Below, in pieces: positions 52,186-59,539 of a DNA stretch of 64,000 bases. The notes beneath the pieces were generated by a model. It made no database searches and was not told the origin of the DNA. It saw only the letters and a list, made by a program, of their open reading frames with translations. Source of the stretch: Usitatibacter palustris (GTDB lineage Bacteria > Pseudomonadota > Gammaproteobacteria > Burkholderiales > Usitatibacteraceae). The stretch is taken from contig NZ_CP053073.1 of NCBI RefSeq assembly GCF_013003985.1, positions 3,410,001 to 3,474,000 on the forward strand, given 5' to 3'. The position numbers were made by a program, and so were the translations under genes. How positions within the stretch are numbered: position 1 is the stretch's first letter; each line of letters opens with the position of its first letter.

Positions 52186-54336
52186 ATGAAAACGACCCGC
52201 TTCGCACTCCTGCTCGCCGCCCTCGGCTTCGGGTGCGGCGGCGCCTTCGCCGCTCCCATCACCGGCGTCTCCGCGATTTCTGGCGGCGGCTATGACGGAT
52301 ACACCCAGGACTACGACCACTCCTGCGCGATCAAGGCGGGCGATGTCCTGTGCTGGGGCTACAACGCCAATGGCCAGCTCGGGAATGGAACGACCACCAG
52401 CAGCATCCTTCCGGTTCCGGTCACCGGCTTGAGCGGAATCGCGGCCATCGCCTCCGGCGGCACGAACACCTGCGCGATCACGGGCACCGGAAGCGTGAAG
52501 TGCTGGGGAGCCGGTGCAACGACGCCCGTCGACGTGACCGGCATCCCGGCCGGCGTGACGGTCCTTGCCGCGGGCGTGGGGCATACCTGTGCGCTGAGCA
52601 CGGGTGGCGTCCTGACCTGCTGGGGCGACAACACGCAAAGCCAGCTCGGCGACGGAACGATCGGCACGGGCATCGTCGCGATCGCCGCCGGGGAATATCA
52701 CACGTGTGCCGTGACGGGCGCGGGCGCGCTCAAGTGCTGGGGCCTGAACAACGCCGGGCAGCTTGGTGACGGCACGTACACCAACTCTGCGGCGCCCCGC
52801 GACGTCCAGGGATTGTCGAGCGGCGTGATCGCGGTCTCCGCTGGCAACAACCACACATGCGCCCTTTCCACCGGCGGCACGGTGAAATGCTGGGGCCACT
52901 TGACGACGTTCACCTCCCCCTATTCGGCCAACACGCCGCAGGACGTGAACGGGTTCGGGAATCCGGTGACGGTCCTGAGCTCGGCGGGCTATCACAACTG
53001 CGCGCTCACGACGGCGGGCAACGTGAAGTGCTGGGGCAACAACACGCGGGGTCAGCTCGGTTACGACTTTCACGGCTTCACGCTGGCCCCGGGCCCTGAC
53101 GTGATCGGATTGTCGAGTGGCGTCACCAGCGTTGTCGCGGGTGGCAACCACAGCTGCGCGATCATCGCCGCGGGCGGGGTGAAGTGCTGGGGCCTTCTCT
53201 CGGTAGCGACCCAGGGACCCGGCAACATGTTCAACGCGCCGTACCTGCCGACGCCGGTCACGATCGGACTCCTGCCGCAGATGATCACGTTCGGCGCGAT
53301 GGCCAACCGCGATCGCACGGCCTCTCCGGTCACCCTGGACGCAACAACGAGCTCGGGACTCGCGGCGGAGTACTCCTCGCAAACGCCCAACGCCTGCTCG
53401 GTATCCGGCACGACGTTGACCCTGCTCTCGTCGGGCGTGTGCCTGCTCACCGCGAGCCAGCCCGGCGACATCGATTACGACCCTGCCGCACCGATCAAGC
53501 GGGGGTTCCTCATCACGGACGCCGTGGCCGCCGCCACGCCCCGCCTCGCCAACATCTCGAGTCGCGGGAGAGTCCTCACCGGCAACGACGTGATGATCGC
53601 GGGGTTCATCGTCGGCGGATCGAATCCGAAGACCGTCGCCGTCACGGTCGCAGGCCCTTCGCTCTTCACCGTCGATGTCGCGAACCGGCTCATGAATCCC
53701 ACGCTCACGCTCGTGCGCCAATCCGACGGCGTGGTCATCGCTACCAACGACGACTTCCGCACGCAAACGAATCCGATCGACCTCGACGCCCTCTTCGCAG
53801 CCGGTCTCCAGCCCAACAACGATTTCGAGCCCGCGATCATCGCCACGCTGCCGCCGGGTGCGTACACCGCGATCGTGCAGGGCGTGGGCGGCACCACCGG
53901 CATCGCGCTGGTTGGCGTTTATGAAGTTGATCACCCCGAAGTCCCGCTCAGCAATATTTCCACGCGAGCCCAGGTTCAAAACGGCGACAACGTGCTGATC
54001 GCGGGCTTCATCGTCCAGGGCAACAACCCGAAGGACGTGGTGGTGACTGTTGCAGGGCCGTCGCTCGGGAACGCCGGCATTCCGAATCCGCTCAGCAACC
54101 CGATGGTGACGGTCGTGCGGCAGTCCGACGGCGTAGTCATCGCGAGCAATGATGACTGGCAGGCGCAGGCGAATCCCGGGGATGTCGCCAAGATTCAGAA
54201 CGCCGGCTTCTCGGTCGCGCATCCGCTGGAATCCGCCGTCTACCTCACGCTGCCGCCGGGCGCATACACGGCAATCGTGCAGGGCGTGGGTGGCCGAGTG
54301 GGTGTCGGACTCGTGGGGGTCTACGTAGCGCCCTGA
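52186..54336 (+). CDS. Secreted RCC1-like beta-propeller protein B with Ig-like domain and D1-D2 module
   Basis: A 716-residue paralogue of the gene just upstream. It has the same 23-residue signal (again with FGCGG), seven CWG blades (27-338), an Ig-like module ending SGVCLLTASQPGD (about 365-440), D1 452-587 and D2 588-716. The two proteins are similar end to end, with the clearest identity in the leader and the D1-D2 joint. Here D1 keeps a DDFRTQTNP variant in place of NDNWQTQTNP. A role in binding or display is inferred; propellers of this type bind ligands on one face. Confidence 0.85.
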   Translation: MKTTRFALLLAALGFGCGGAFAAPITGVSAISGGGYDGYTQDYDHSCAIKAGDVLCWGYNANGQLGNGTTTSSILPVPVTGLSGIAAIASGGTNTCAITGTGSVKCWGAGATTPVDVTGIPAGVTVLAAGVGHTCALSTGGVLTCWGDNTQSQLGDGTIGTGIVAIAAGEYHTCAVTGAGALKCWGLNNAGQLGDGTYTNSAAPRDVQGLSSGVIAVSAGNNHTCALSTGGTVKCWGHLTTFTSPYSANTPQDVNGFGNPVTVLSSAGYHNCALTTAGNVKCWGNNTRGQLGYDFHGFTLAPGPDVIGLSSGVTSVVAGGNHSCAIIAAGGVKCWGLLSVATQGPGNMFNAPYLPTPVTIGLLPQMITFGAMANRDRTASPVTLDATTSSGLAAEYSSQTPNACSVSGTTLTLLSSGVCLLTASQPGDIDYDPAAPIKRGFLITDAVAAATPRLANISSRGRVLTGNDVMIAGFIVGGSNPKTVAVTVAGPSLFTVDVANRLMNPTLTLVRQSDGVVIATNDDFRTQTNPIDLDALFAAGLQPNNDFEPAIIATLPPGAYTAIVQGVGGTTGIALVGVYEVDHPEVPLSNISTRAQVQNGDNVLIAGFIVQGNNPKDVVVTVAGPSLGNAGIPNPLSNPMVTVVRQSDGVVIASNDDWQAQANPGDVAKIQNAGFSVAHPLESAVYLTLPPGAYTAIVQGVGGRVGVGLVGVYVAP
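52264..53198 (+). repeat. Seven RCC1-like blades (protein B)
   Basis: Seven CWG motifs in register with those of protein A; the second blade is shortened (VKCWGAGATTPVDV) instead of carrying a GALGDG strand. Confidence 0.85.
53539..54333 (+). repeat. D1-D2 module of RCC1 protein B
   Basis: D1 53539-53946, D2 53947-54333. The linker EVDHPEVPLSNISTRAQVQ matches protein A, apart from E-V for E-T. Confidence 0.88.
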
Positions 54337-54362
54337 AGTCTTCGGGGCGTAAACTTCGGGCC

Positions 54363-55538
54363 ATGAAACGGGCCCGCTTCGATCGACTTCTCCTCGCCGC
54401 GCTTTCCCTCGCGTGTGCGAGCTCGTTCGCCGCGCCGCTCCTGCCGCAGTCCATCACGTTCGACACGATGTCCGGCCGCGATCTCGCTGCCTCTCCCGTC
54501 GCGCTGTCGGCCGTCGCGAGCTCGGGACTTGCGGTGGAGTACTTCTCGCAAACGCCCAGCACCTGCTGGGTCTACGGCGCCACGTTGACCCTGATCTCGT
54601 CGGGTGTATGCCTGCTCACCGCGAACCAGCCCGGCAACAACGACTACGACGCTGCGGCGCCGATCAGGCGTGGGTTCCTCATCACGGACACCGTGGCCGC
54701 CACCAGGTCCCGCCTCGCCAACATCTCGAGCCGCGGGCAGGTCCTCACCGGCAACAACGTGATGATCGCGGGCTTCGTCGTCAGCATCTCGGAGCATTTG
54801 CCGGTGTCGTATGGGAAGACTGTCGCGATCACGGTCGCCGGCCCTTCGCTCGCGACGGCCGGCATCGCGAACCCCCTCATGAATCCCAAGCTCACGCTTG
54901 TGCGCCAATCCGACGGCGTGGTCATCGCCACCAACGACGACTTCGGCACGCAAGCGAATCCGATCGACTTCGACGCGCTTCAGGCGGCCGGACTCCTGCC
55001 CTCCCACGGGCTCGAGCCCGCGATCATCGCCACGCTGCCGAGCGGCGCGTACACCGCGATCGTCGAAGGCGTGGGTGGCGCCACCGGCACCGCGTTGGTC
55101 GGCGTCTATGAAGTCGATCACCCCGAGCTGCCGCTCATCAACATTTCCACGCGGGCCCAGGTCCTCACGGGCAACGATGTGTTGATCGCAGGCTTCATCG
55201 TGCAAGGCGACTACCCCAGCCGCAAGCAGGTCATCGTCACCGCCGCCGGGCCCTCCCTTGCAGACGCGGGCATCGCGAATCCGCTCAGCAATCCGATGAT
55301 CACGGTCGTGCGCCAGTCCGACGGCGTGGTCATTGCCAGCAATGACGACTGGCAGAACCAGCATCCCGGGATTGTGTCCTCGATCCGCGGCTCGATCTTC
55401 GCGCCCGCCCATCCCCAGGAATCCGGCGTGAACCTCTTTCTCGACCCGGGCGCCTACACCGTGATCGTCCAGGGCGCCGGCGGCCGCGTCGGGGTCGGAC
55501 TCGTGGCCGTGTACGCGGGACCCATCGCAGTCCAGTAG
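54363..55538 (+). CDS. Propeller-less derivative of the RCC1 proteins (signal + Ig-like + D1-D2)
   Basis: A 391-residue exported protein 26 bases after protein B. The signal is about 22 residues (SSFAAP). Residues 25-110 match the Ig-like module of proteins A and B (LLPQSITFDTMSGRDLAASP, then SGVCLLTANQPGNNDYDA and RRGFLITD). The whole propeller is missing, joined cleanly after the signal peptide. D1 116-257 has an insert (SISEHLPVSYGK) and D2 258-391 another (DYPSRKQ). The reading frame is intact, so it is a shortened functional-looking gene rather than a pseudogene. It shows which parts can exist alone. Confidence 0.83.
   Translation: MKRARFDRLLLAALSLACASSFAAPLLPQSITFDTMSGRDLAASPVALSAVASSGLAVEYFSQTPSTCWVYGATLTLISSGVCLLTANQPGNNDYDAAAPIRRGFLITDTVAATRSRLANISSRGQVLTGNNVMIAGFVVSISEHLPVSYGKTVAITVAGPSLATAGIANPLMNPKLTLVRQSDGVVIATNDDFGTQANPIDFDALQAAGLLPSHGLEPAIIATLPSGAYTAIVEGVGGATGTALVGVYEVDHPELPLINISTRAQVLTGNDVLIAGFIVQGDYPSRKQVIVTAAGPSLADAGIANPLSNPMITVVRQSDGVVIASNDDWQNQHPGIVSSIRGSIFAPAHPQESGVNLFLDPGAYTVIVQGAGGRVGVGLVAVYAGPIAVQ
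54708..55535 (+). repeat. D1-D2 module of the propeller-less protein
   Basis: D1 54708-55133, D2 55134-55535. Both are longer than usual through small loop inserts. The end runs on to AGPIAVQ after GVGLVAVY. Confidence 0.85.
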
Positions 55539-55594
55539 TTGTCTCCAAGTGGCGACGACAGGCCCTGTTTCGCGTTGCATTGCGCATCCGGAAC

Positions 55595-55608
55595 GTGACG
55601 CACGTCAC
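55595..55608. promoter_or_regulatory. Short palindrome, possible operator
   Basis: GTGACG-CA-CGTCAC has perfect 6-base arms around a 2-base centre. It is in the 134-base gap 65 bases before the CAP-protein start. It could bind a dimeric regulator; no family is assigned. Confidence 0.3.
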
Positions 55609-55672
55609 AAATGTAAGGTTTGCACGTCGTTACGATGGTCGAACTTCGGCCCTCGCCGGGGATCGAAATTCC

Positions 55673-57520
55673 ATGTCGAAAATATCCTCCGCACTGCATG
55701 CAGTCGCTGGCCTGATCGTCGCGCTCGGCGCGCACGCGCAAGCACCGAGCGACATTCCCGCTGACGCGAGGCTCGGCCCCGCGCCGTGGTTCGATCCGGG
55801 TTTCACGCCGCTGCAGAAGCCGTACGCGACAACGAAGGCCGTCAGCTCCGTCGGTCCGCTCGACACGTCGAACCGTGCCGCGGTGATCGCGGCCTATAAC
55901 TCGTTCTACAACGTGGCGATGCCCGGCATCGCATTCACCGGCTCCACCGCGTCGTGCACTCCGGGCAGCATCTCGCTCGGATTCCAGGAGTGGACGATCA
56001 CGCGCATCAACTTCCTGCGCGCGATGGCGGGCGTGCCCGGCAACACCGCGCTCAATTCCAGCCTCAATGCGCAGGAGCAGGCGGCGTCACTCATCATGGC
56101 GCGCAACAGCACGCTCACTCACGCCCCGCCCAATTCGATGCCGTGCTGGACGCAGGCAGGTGCCGACGGCGCGGGCAGCTCCAACCTCGCGATCGGCACC
56201 GGCATGACGGATTCGATTCCGCTCTACATGACGGATCCGGGTTCGGGCAACGAGATCGCCGGCCACCGACGCTGGATCCTGCACTCGCGCAAGGCTTCGT
56301 TCGGCCTCGGCCACGCGAACGGCTCGCCGTACAACGCGAGCGCGCTGTACACGTTCGACTTCGGCGCCGGACCTCCCGCGACTCCCAACGGCATCCCCTG
56401 GCCGCCGCGCGGCTTCGTGCCGCTCTCGCTCATTCCCGCGCCGTTCGATCCGGGCGAAGGCCAGCGCTGGTCGTTCGGCTATCCGGGCGCGAACTTCGGC
56501 GGTGTGAGCGTCACGATGAACGCCAACGGCGGCAACATCCCCGTGACGGTGATCTCGAGAACCGACAACGGCTACGGCGACAACACCGTCGTGTGGGCGC
56601 TGCCGCCCGGCTTCTTCGTGACGAAGGAGATCCCGTACACCGTGACGGTGTCGGGCATCATCGGCGCCGCACAGACCTCGTACTCGTACATCGTCACGCC
56701 GATCGATCCCGTGGATCCGACGCCGGCGAACCCGCCGCGCCTCAGGAACATCTCCGCGCGCGGTCAGGTGCTCACCGGCGCCGACGTGATGATCGCGGGC
56801 TTCATCATCGGCGGCTCCACGCCGAAGACCGTCGCCGTCACCGTGGCCGGGCCTTCGCTCGCGAGCGCGGGCATCGCCAACCCGCTGCAGAACCCGCACC
56901 TCACGCTCGTGCGCTCGTCGGATGGCGCGACCATCGCCACCAACGACAACTGGCAGAGCGCATCGAACGCGGGCCTCATGCAATCGACCGGCTACGCACC
57001 CGCGCATCCGAACGAGCCCGCCGTGCTGATGAGCCTCGCGCCGGGCGCGTACACCGCGATCGTGCAGGGTCAGGGTGGCACCGGCATCGGCCTCGTCGGC
57101 GTGTTCGAAGTGGACCACCCGGAAATTCCGCTCACCAACATCTCGACGCGCGCGCAGGTCGGCACCAGCGACAACGTGTTGATCGCGGGCTTCATCGTGC
57201 AGGGCACGGGACCGCAGACCGTCGTGGTCACCGTCGCCGGGCCTTCGCTCTTCGGCGCGGGCATCCCCAACCCTCTGCAGAATCCGATGCTCACGATCGT
57301 GCGGGCCTCGGATGGCGCCGTCATCGCGACCAACGACAACTGGGCGGTGCAGTCGAATCCTGCGCATGTCGCGTTGATCACGGCCGCGGGCTTCGCGCCG
57401 GCGCATCCGAACGAGCCGGCGAATTACCTGCAGCTCGCACCCGGCGCGTACACGGCGGTCGTGCAGGGCGTGGGTAACACGACGGGCGTCGGGCTGGTCG
57501 GCGTCTACCGCGTACCCTAG
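55673..57520 (+). CDS. Secreted CAP (SCP/PR-1-like) domain protein with D1-D2 module
   Basis: A 615-residue exported protein. The signal ends AHAQA (about 24). Residues about 105-220 form a CAP domain: QEWTITRINFLRAMAGVPG, LNAQEQAASLIMA, His150 in LTH, and Glu194/His198 in NEIAGHRRWIL, followed by FGLGHANG. The typical His/Glu cavity is therefore present. Residues 225-350 are a beta domain (PVTVISRTDNGYGDNTVVW). D1 355-486, D2 487-615. The ATG at 55673 starts a clean signal peptide; the in-frame ATG 93 bases upstream does not. Confidence 0.85.
   Translation: MSKISSALHAVAGLIVALGAHAQAPSDIPADARLGPAPWFDPGFTPLQKPYATTKAVSSVGPLDTSNRAAVIAAYNSFYNVAMPGIAFTGSTASCTPGSISLGFQEWTITRINFLRAMAGVPGNTALNSSLNAQEQAASLIMARNSTLTHAPPNSMPCWTQAGADGAGSSNLAIGTGMTDSIPLYMTDPGSGNEIAGHRRWILHSRKASFGLGHANGSPYNASALYTFDFGAGPPATPNGIPWPPRGFVPLSLIPAPFDPGEGQRWSFGYPGANFGGVSVTMNANGGNIPVTVISRTDNGYGDNTVVWALPPGFFVTKEIPYTVTVSGIIGAAQTSYSYIVTPIDPVDPTPANPPRLRNISARGQVLTGADVMIAGFIIGGSTPKTVAVTVAGPSLASAGIANPLQNPHLTLVRSSDGATIATNDNWQSASNAGLMQSTGYAPAHPNEPAVLMSLAPGAYTAIVQGQGGTGIGLVGVFEVDHPEIPLTNISTRAQVGTSDNVLIAGFIVQGTGPQTVVVTVAGPSLFGAGIPNPLQNPMLTIVRASDGAVIATNDNWAVQSNPAHVALITAAGFAPAHPNEPANYLQLAPGAYTAVVQGVGNTTGVGLVGVYRVP
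56735..57517 (+). repeat. D1-D2 module of the CAP protein
   Basis: D1 56735-57130 (opening RNISARGQ), D2 57131-57517. Terminal GVYRVP resembles the end of the 48109 protein and the relic at 61763. Confidence 0.9.
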
Positions 57521-57555
57521 CCGCTCCAGCACCAAACGCAGGAACCGCTGTCTAC

Positions 57556-57581
57556 CCCGTGTCGCCATTTGCGACATCGGG
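57556..57581 (+). promoter_or_regulatory. Hairpin just before the ribosome site of the sugar dehydrogenase gene
   Basis: CCCG-TGTCGC-CATTT-GCGACA-T-CGGG forms a ten-pair stem with one bulged base. It ends at the GGGAGGGGAG ribosome site. No U-tract follows, so it is more likely to affect translation or mRNA stability than to terminate. Confidence 0.4.
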
Positions 57582-57588
57582 AGGGGAG

Positions 57589-59523
57589 ATGAATTTCGTC
57601 CGCGTCCTTTTGCTGGCCCTGCTTGCCTTGCCGCTGGGTGCCTTTGCCCAGCCCCCGCAGATCACGCCGCAGCCCTTCGTTTCGGGTATTCCCTCTCCCG
57701 TAGAAATTACCAACGCCAACGATTATTCCGGGCGCTTATTCATCCTGGAGCTCGGCGGGCGCATCCGAGTCGTGCGCAATGGCGCGGTGCTGCCGACTGC
57801 CTTTCTTGACCTGACGGCGGGCAACGGCGGCCCGGTGATCACGGGCGGCGAGCGCGGGCTGCTCGGCCTCGCGTTCCATCCGCTGTATGCGTCCAACGGA
57901 CGCTTCTACGTTTTCTATACGCGCGCACGCGCCGGCGACGCCAACGGCAGCGAGGTTGTCATCGCGCGCTACAACCGCTCGGCCGGCAATCCCGATGTCG
58001 CCGACGGCGCATCCGGTTCGATCGTGATGGTCGTGGACCACCCGAGTGCGAGCAACCACAACGGCGGCAAGATCGCGTTCGGCCCCGACGGGTATCTCTA
58101 CATCGCGATCGGCGACGGTGGGACGGGCGGCGCGCCGGCGCAGATGCTCACGGACAGGCGCGGAAAGATCCTGCGCATCGATGTCGACAGCGGCAGCCCC
58201 TATGCAATTCCCCCGACCAACCCGTACTTCGGTTCCGGCGATCCCAGTGTGCGCCAGGAGATCTGGGCGCTCGGCCTGCGTAATCCGTGGAAGTTCTCCT
58301 TCGACCGGCTCAACGGCGACATGTACATCGGCGACGTGGGCCAGAGCACGTGGGAGGAAATCGACCACCAGCCCAACGGCGCAGCGGGCGGGCGCAACTA
58401 CGGGTGGCCGGTGTTCGAGGGCATGCATTGCTTCAGCCCGCCTACCGGATGCAGCCTCGCGGGCCACGTGCCGCCGGTGCTGGAGTACCCGCGCGGCGCC
58501 AACGGCGGCAATTCGATCACGGGCGGCTACCGTTATCGCGGCAGCGCGTTGTCGACGCTCACGGGTTACTACGTCTACGGCGATTTCGGCAGCGGCCGCA
58601 TCTGGGCCACGCTGCCGGGCACGTGGGCGCATACGCAGATCGGCGCGGCCTCGAGCATCTCCGCGTTCGGCGAGGATGAAAGCGGCGAGCTCTATGTCGT
58701 GGACATCGGCGGGACGGTGCTACGCGTGACTCCGTCGGCGACCACCATTCCGCGCCTCGCGAACATCTCCACGCGCGGCCATGTGAGTACCGGACAGGAC
58801 GTGATGATCGGCGGCTTCATCATCGGCGGCACGAGACCGAAGACCGTCGTCGTCACGGTGGCCGGTCCATCGCTTGCCAATGCGGGGGTCCCCGGCCCGC
58901 TTGCCGATCCCCGGCTCACGCTCGTGCGCTCGTCCGATAACGCCGTCATGGGCACCAACGACAACTGGCAGAGCGCGGCGAACGCGGCACAGCTGCAAGC
59001 GTCGGGCTTCGCGCCGAGCAACGTGCTCGAACCCGCGATCATGATCACGCTCGCGCCGGGCGCGTACACCGCCATCGTCGAGGGCACGGGGACGGGCGTG
59101 GGGCTGGTCGGTGTCTACGAGCTGGATCACCCGGAGGTTCCGCTCACCAACATCTCGACGCGCGGCCAGGTGCTCACCGGGGACAACGTGATGATTGCTG
59201 GCCTGATCATCCAGGGTAACGGCCCGCAAACGGTAGTGATCACCGTCGCGGGTCCCTCGCTCGCCAACGCCGGTATCGCGAATCCGCTCGCCAATCCCAT
59301 CGTGCTCATCGTTCGCGCATCCGACAATGTGGTCATGGGCCACAACGACAACTGGCAGGACGCGCCCAACGCGGCCGCGATCCAGTCCTCCGGCTTCGCC
59401 CCCGCGAACCCGTTGGAGCCAGCGGTCATGGTCACGCTCGCGCCGGGTGCCTACACGGCGATCGTGCAGGGCGTGGCAAATGGCACGGGCGTGGGTCTGG
59501 TCGGGGTCTATCGAGTCCAGTAG
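57589..59523 (+). CDS. Secreted PQQ-dependent sugar dehydrogenase-like protein with D1-D2 module
   Basis: A 644-residue exported protein. The signal ends GAFA (20). Residues 25-385 are a six-bladed soluble glucose dehydrogenase/HHIP-like fold: ERGLLGLAFHPLY, His157 in SNHNGGKIAFGPDG, LYIAIGDGG, ILRIDVD and Arg231 in ALGLRNPWKFSFD, then GDVGQSTWEEI and NYGWPVFEG. His and Arg match the catalytic and PQQ-binding residues of the family. It would oxidise sugars in the periplasm or at the surface if PQQ is available. D1 388-518, D2 519-644. The ATG at 57589 has a very strong ribosome site and a normal signal, so it is preferred to the GTG at 57559. Confidence 0.9.
   Translation: MNFVRVLLLALLALPLGAFAQPPQITPQPFVSGIPSPVEITNANDYSGRLFILELGGRIRVVRNGAVLPTAFLDLTAGNGGPVITGGERGLLGLAFHPLYASNGRFYVFYTRARAGDANGSEVVIARYNRSAGNPDVADGASGSIVMVVDHPSASNHNGGKIAFGPDGYLYIAIGDGGTGGAPAQMLTDRRGKILRIDVDSGSPYAIPPTNPYFGSGDPSVRQEIWALGLRNPWKFSFDRLNGDMYIGDVGQSTWEEIDHQPNGAAGGRNYGWPVFEGMHCFSPPTGCSLAGHVPPVLEYPRGANGGNSITGGYRYRGSALSTLTGYYVYGDFGSGRIWATLPGTWAHTQIGAASSISAFGEDESGELYVVDIGGTVLRVTPSATTIPRLANISTRGHVSTGQDVMIGGFIIGGTRPKTVVVTVAGPSLANAGVPGPLADPRLTLVRSSDNAVMGTNDNWQSAANAAQLQASGFAPSNVLEPAIMITLAPGAYTAIVEGTGTGVGLVGVYELDHPEVPLTNISTRGQVLTGDNVMIAGLIIQGNGPQTVVITVAGPSLANAGIANPLANPIVLIVRASDNVVMGHNDNWQDAPNAAAIQSSGFAPANPLEPAVMVTLAPGAYTAIVQGVANGTGVGLVGVYRVQ
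58750..59520 (+). repeat. D1-D2 module of the sugar dehydrogenase
   Basis: D1 58750-59142, D2 59143-59520. Both use SDN instead of SDG and an NAA-I/LQ-SSGFAP variant (NAAQLQASGFAP, NAAAIQSSGFAP). Confidence 0.88.
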
Positions 59524-59539
59524 TCTGGCGGAACCTGCC

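Larger units (their letters stand above)
49909..54336 (+). repeat. Tandem duplication: two RCC1-D1-D2 genes with their leaders
   Basis: Units 49909-52136 and 52137-54336 share gene order, domain plan and an alike ~40-base leader containing CTGTCATCGGCGC. A 42-base block starting 51744 and 53944 appears identical, including uncommon codons AAT ATT TCC and CAA AAC. This indicates recent duplication or gene conversion. Confidence 0.85.

Noticed and set aside
49909..54336. Repeated DNA suggesting an insertion sequence or CRISPR
   Set aside because: Repeats are in-frame protein domains of 400 bases or more; there is no transposase, terminal inverted repeat, or short repeat-spacer pattern.
55580..55673. 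Upstream in-frame ATG for the CAP protein
   Set aside because: It would put 31 charged residues before a clean signal peptide; the ATG at 55673 is better.
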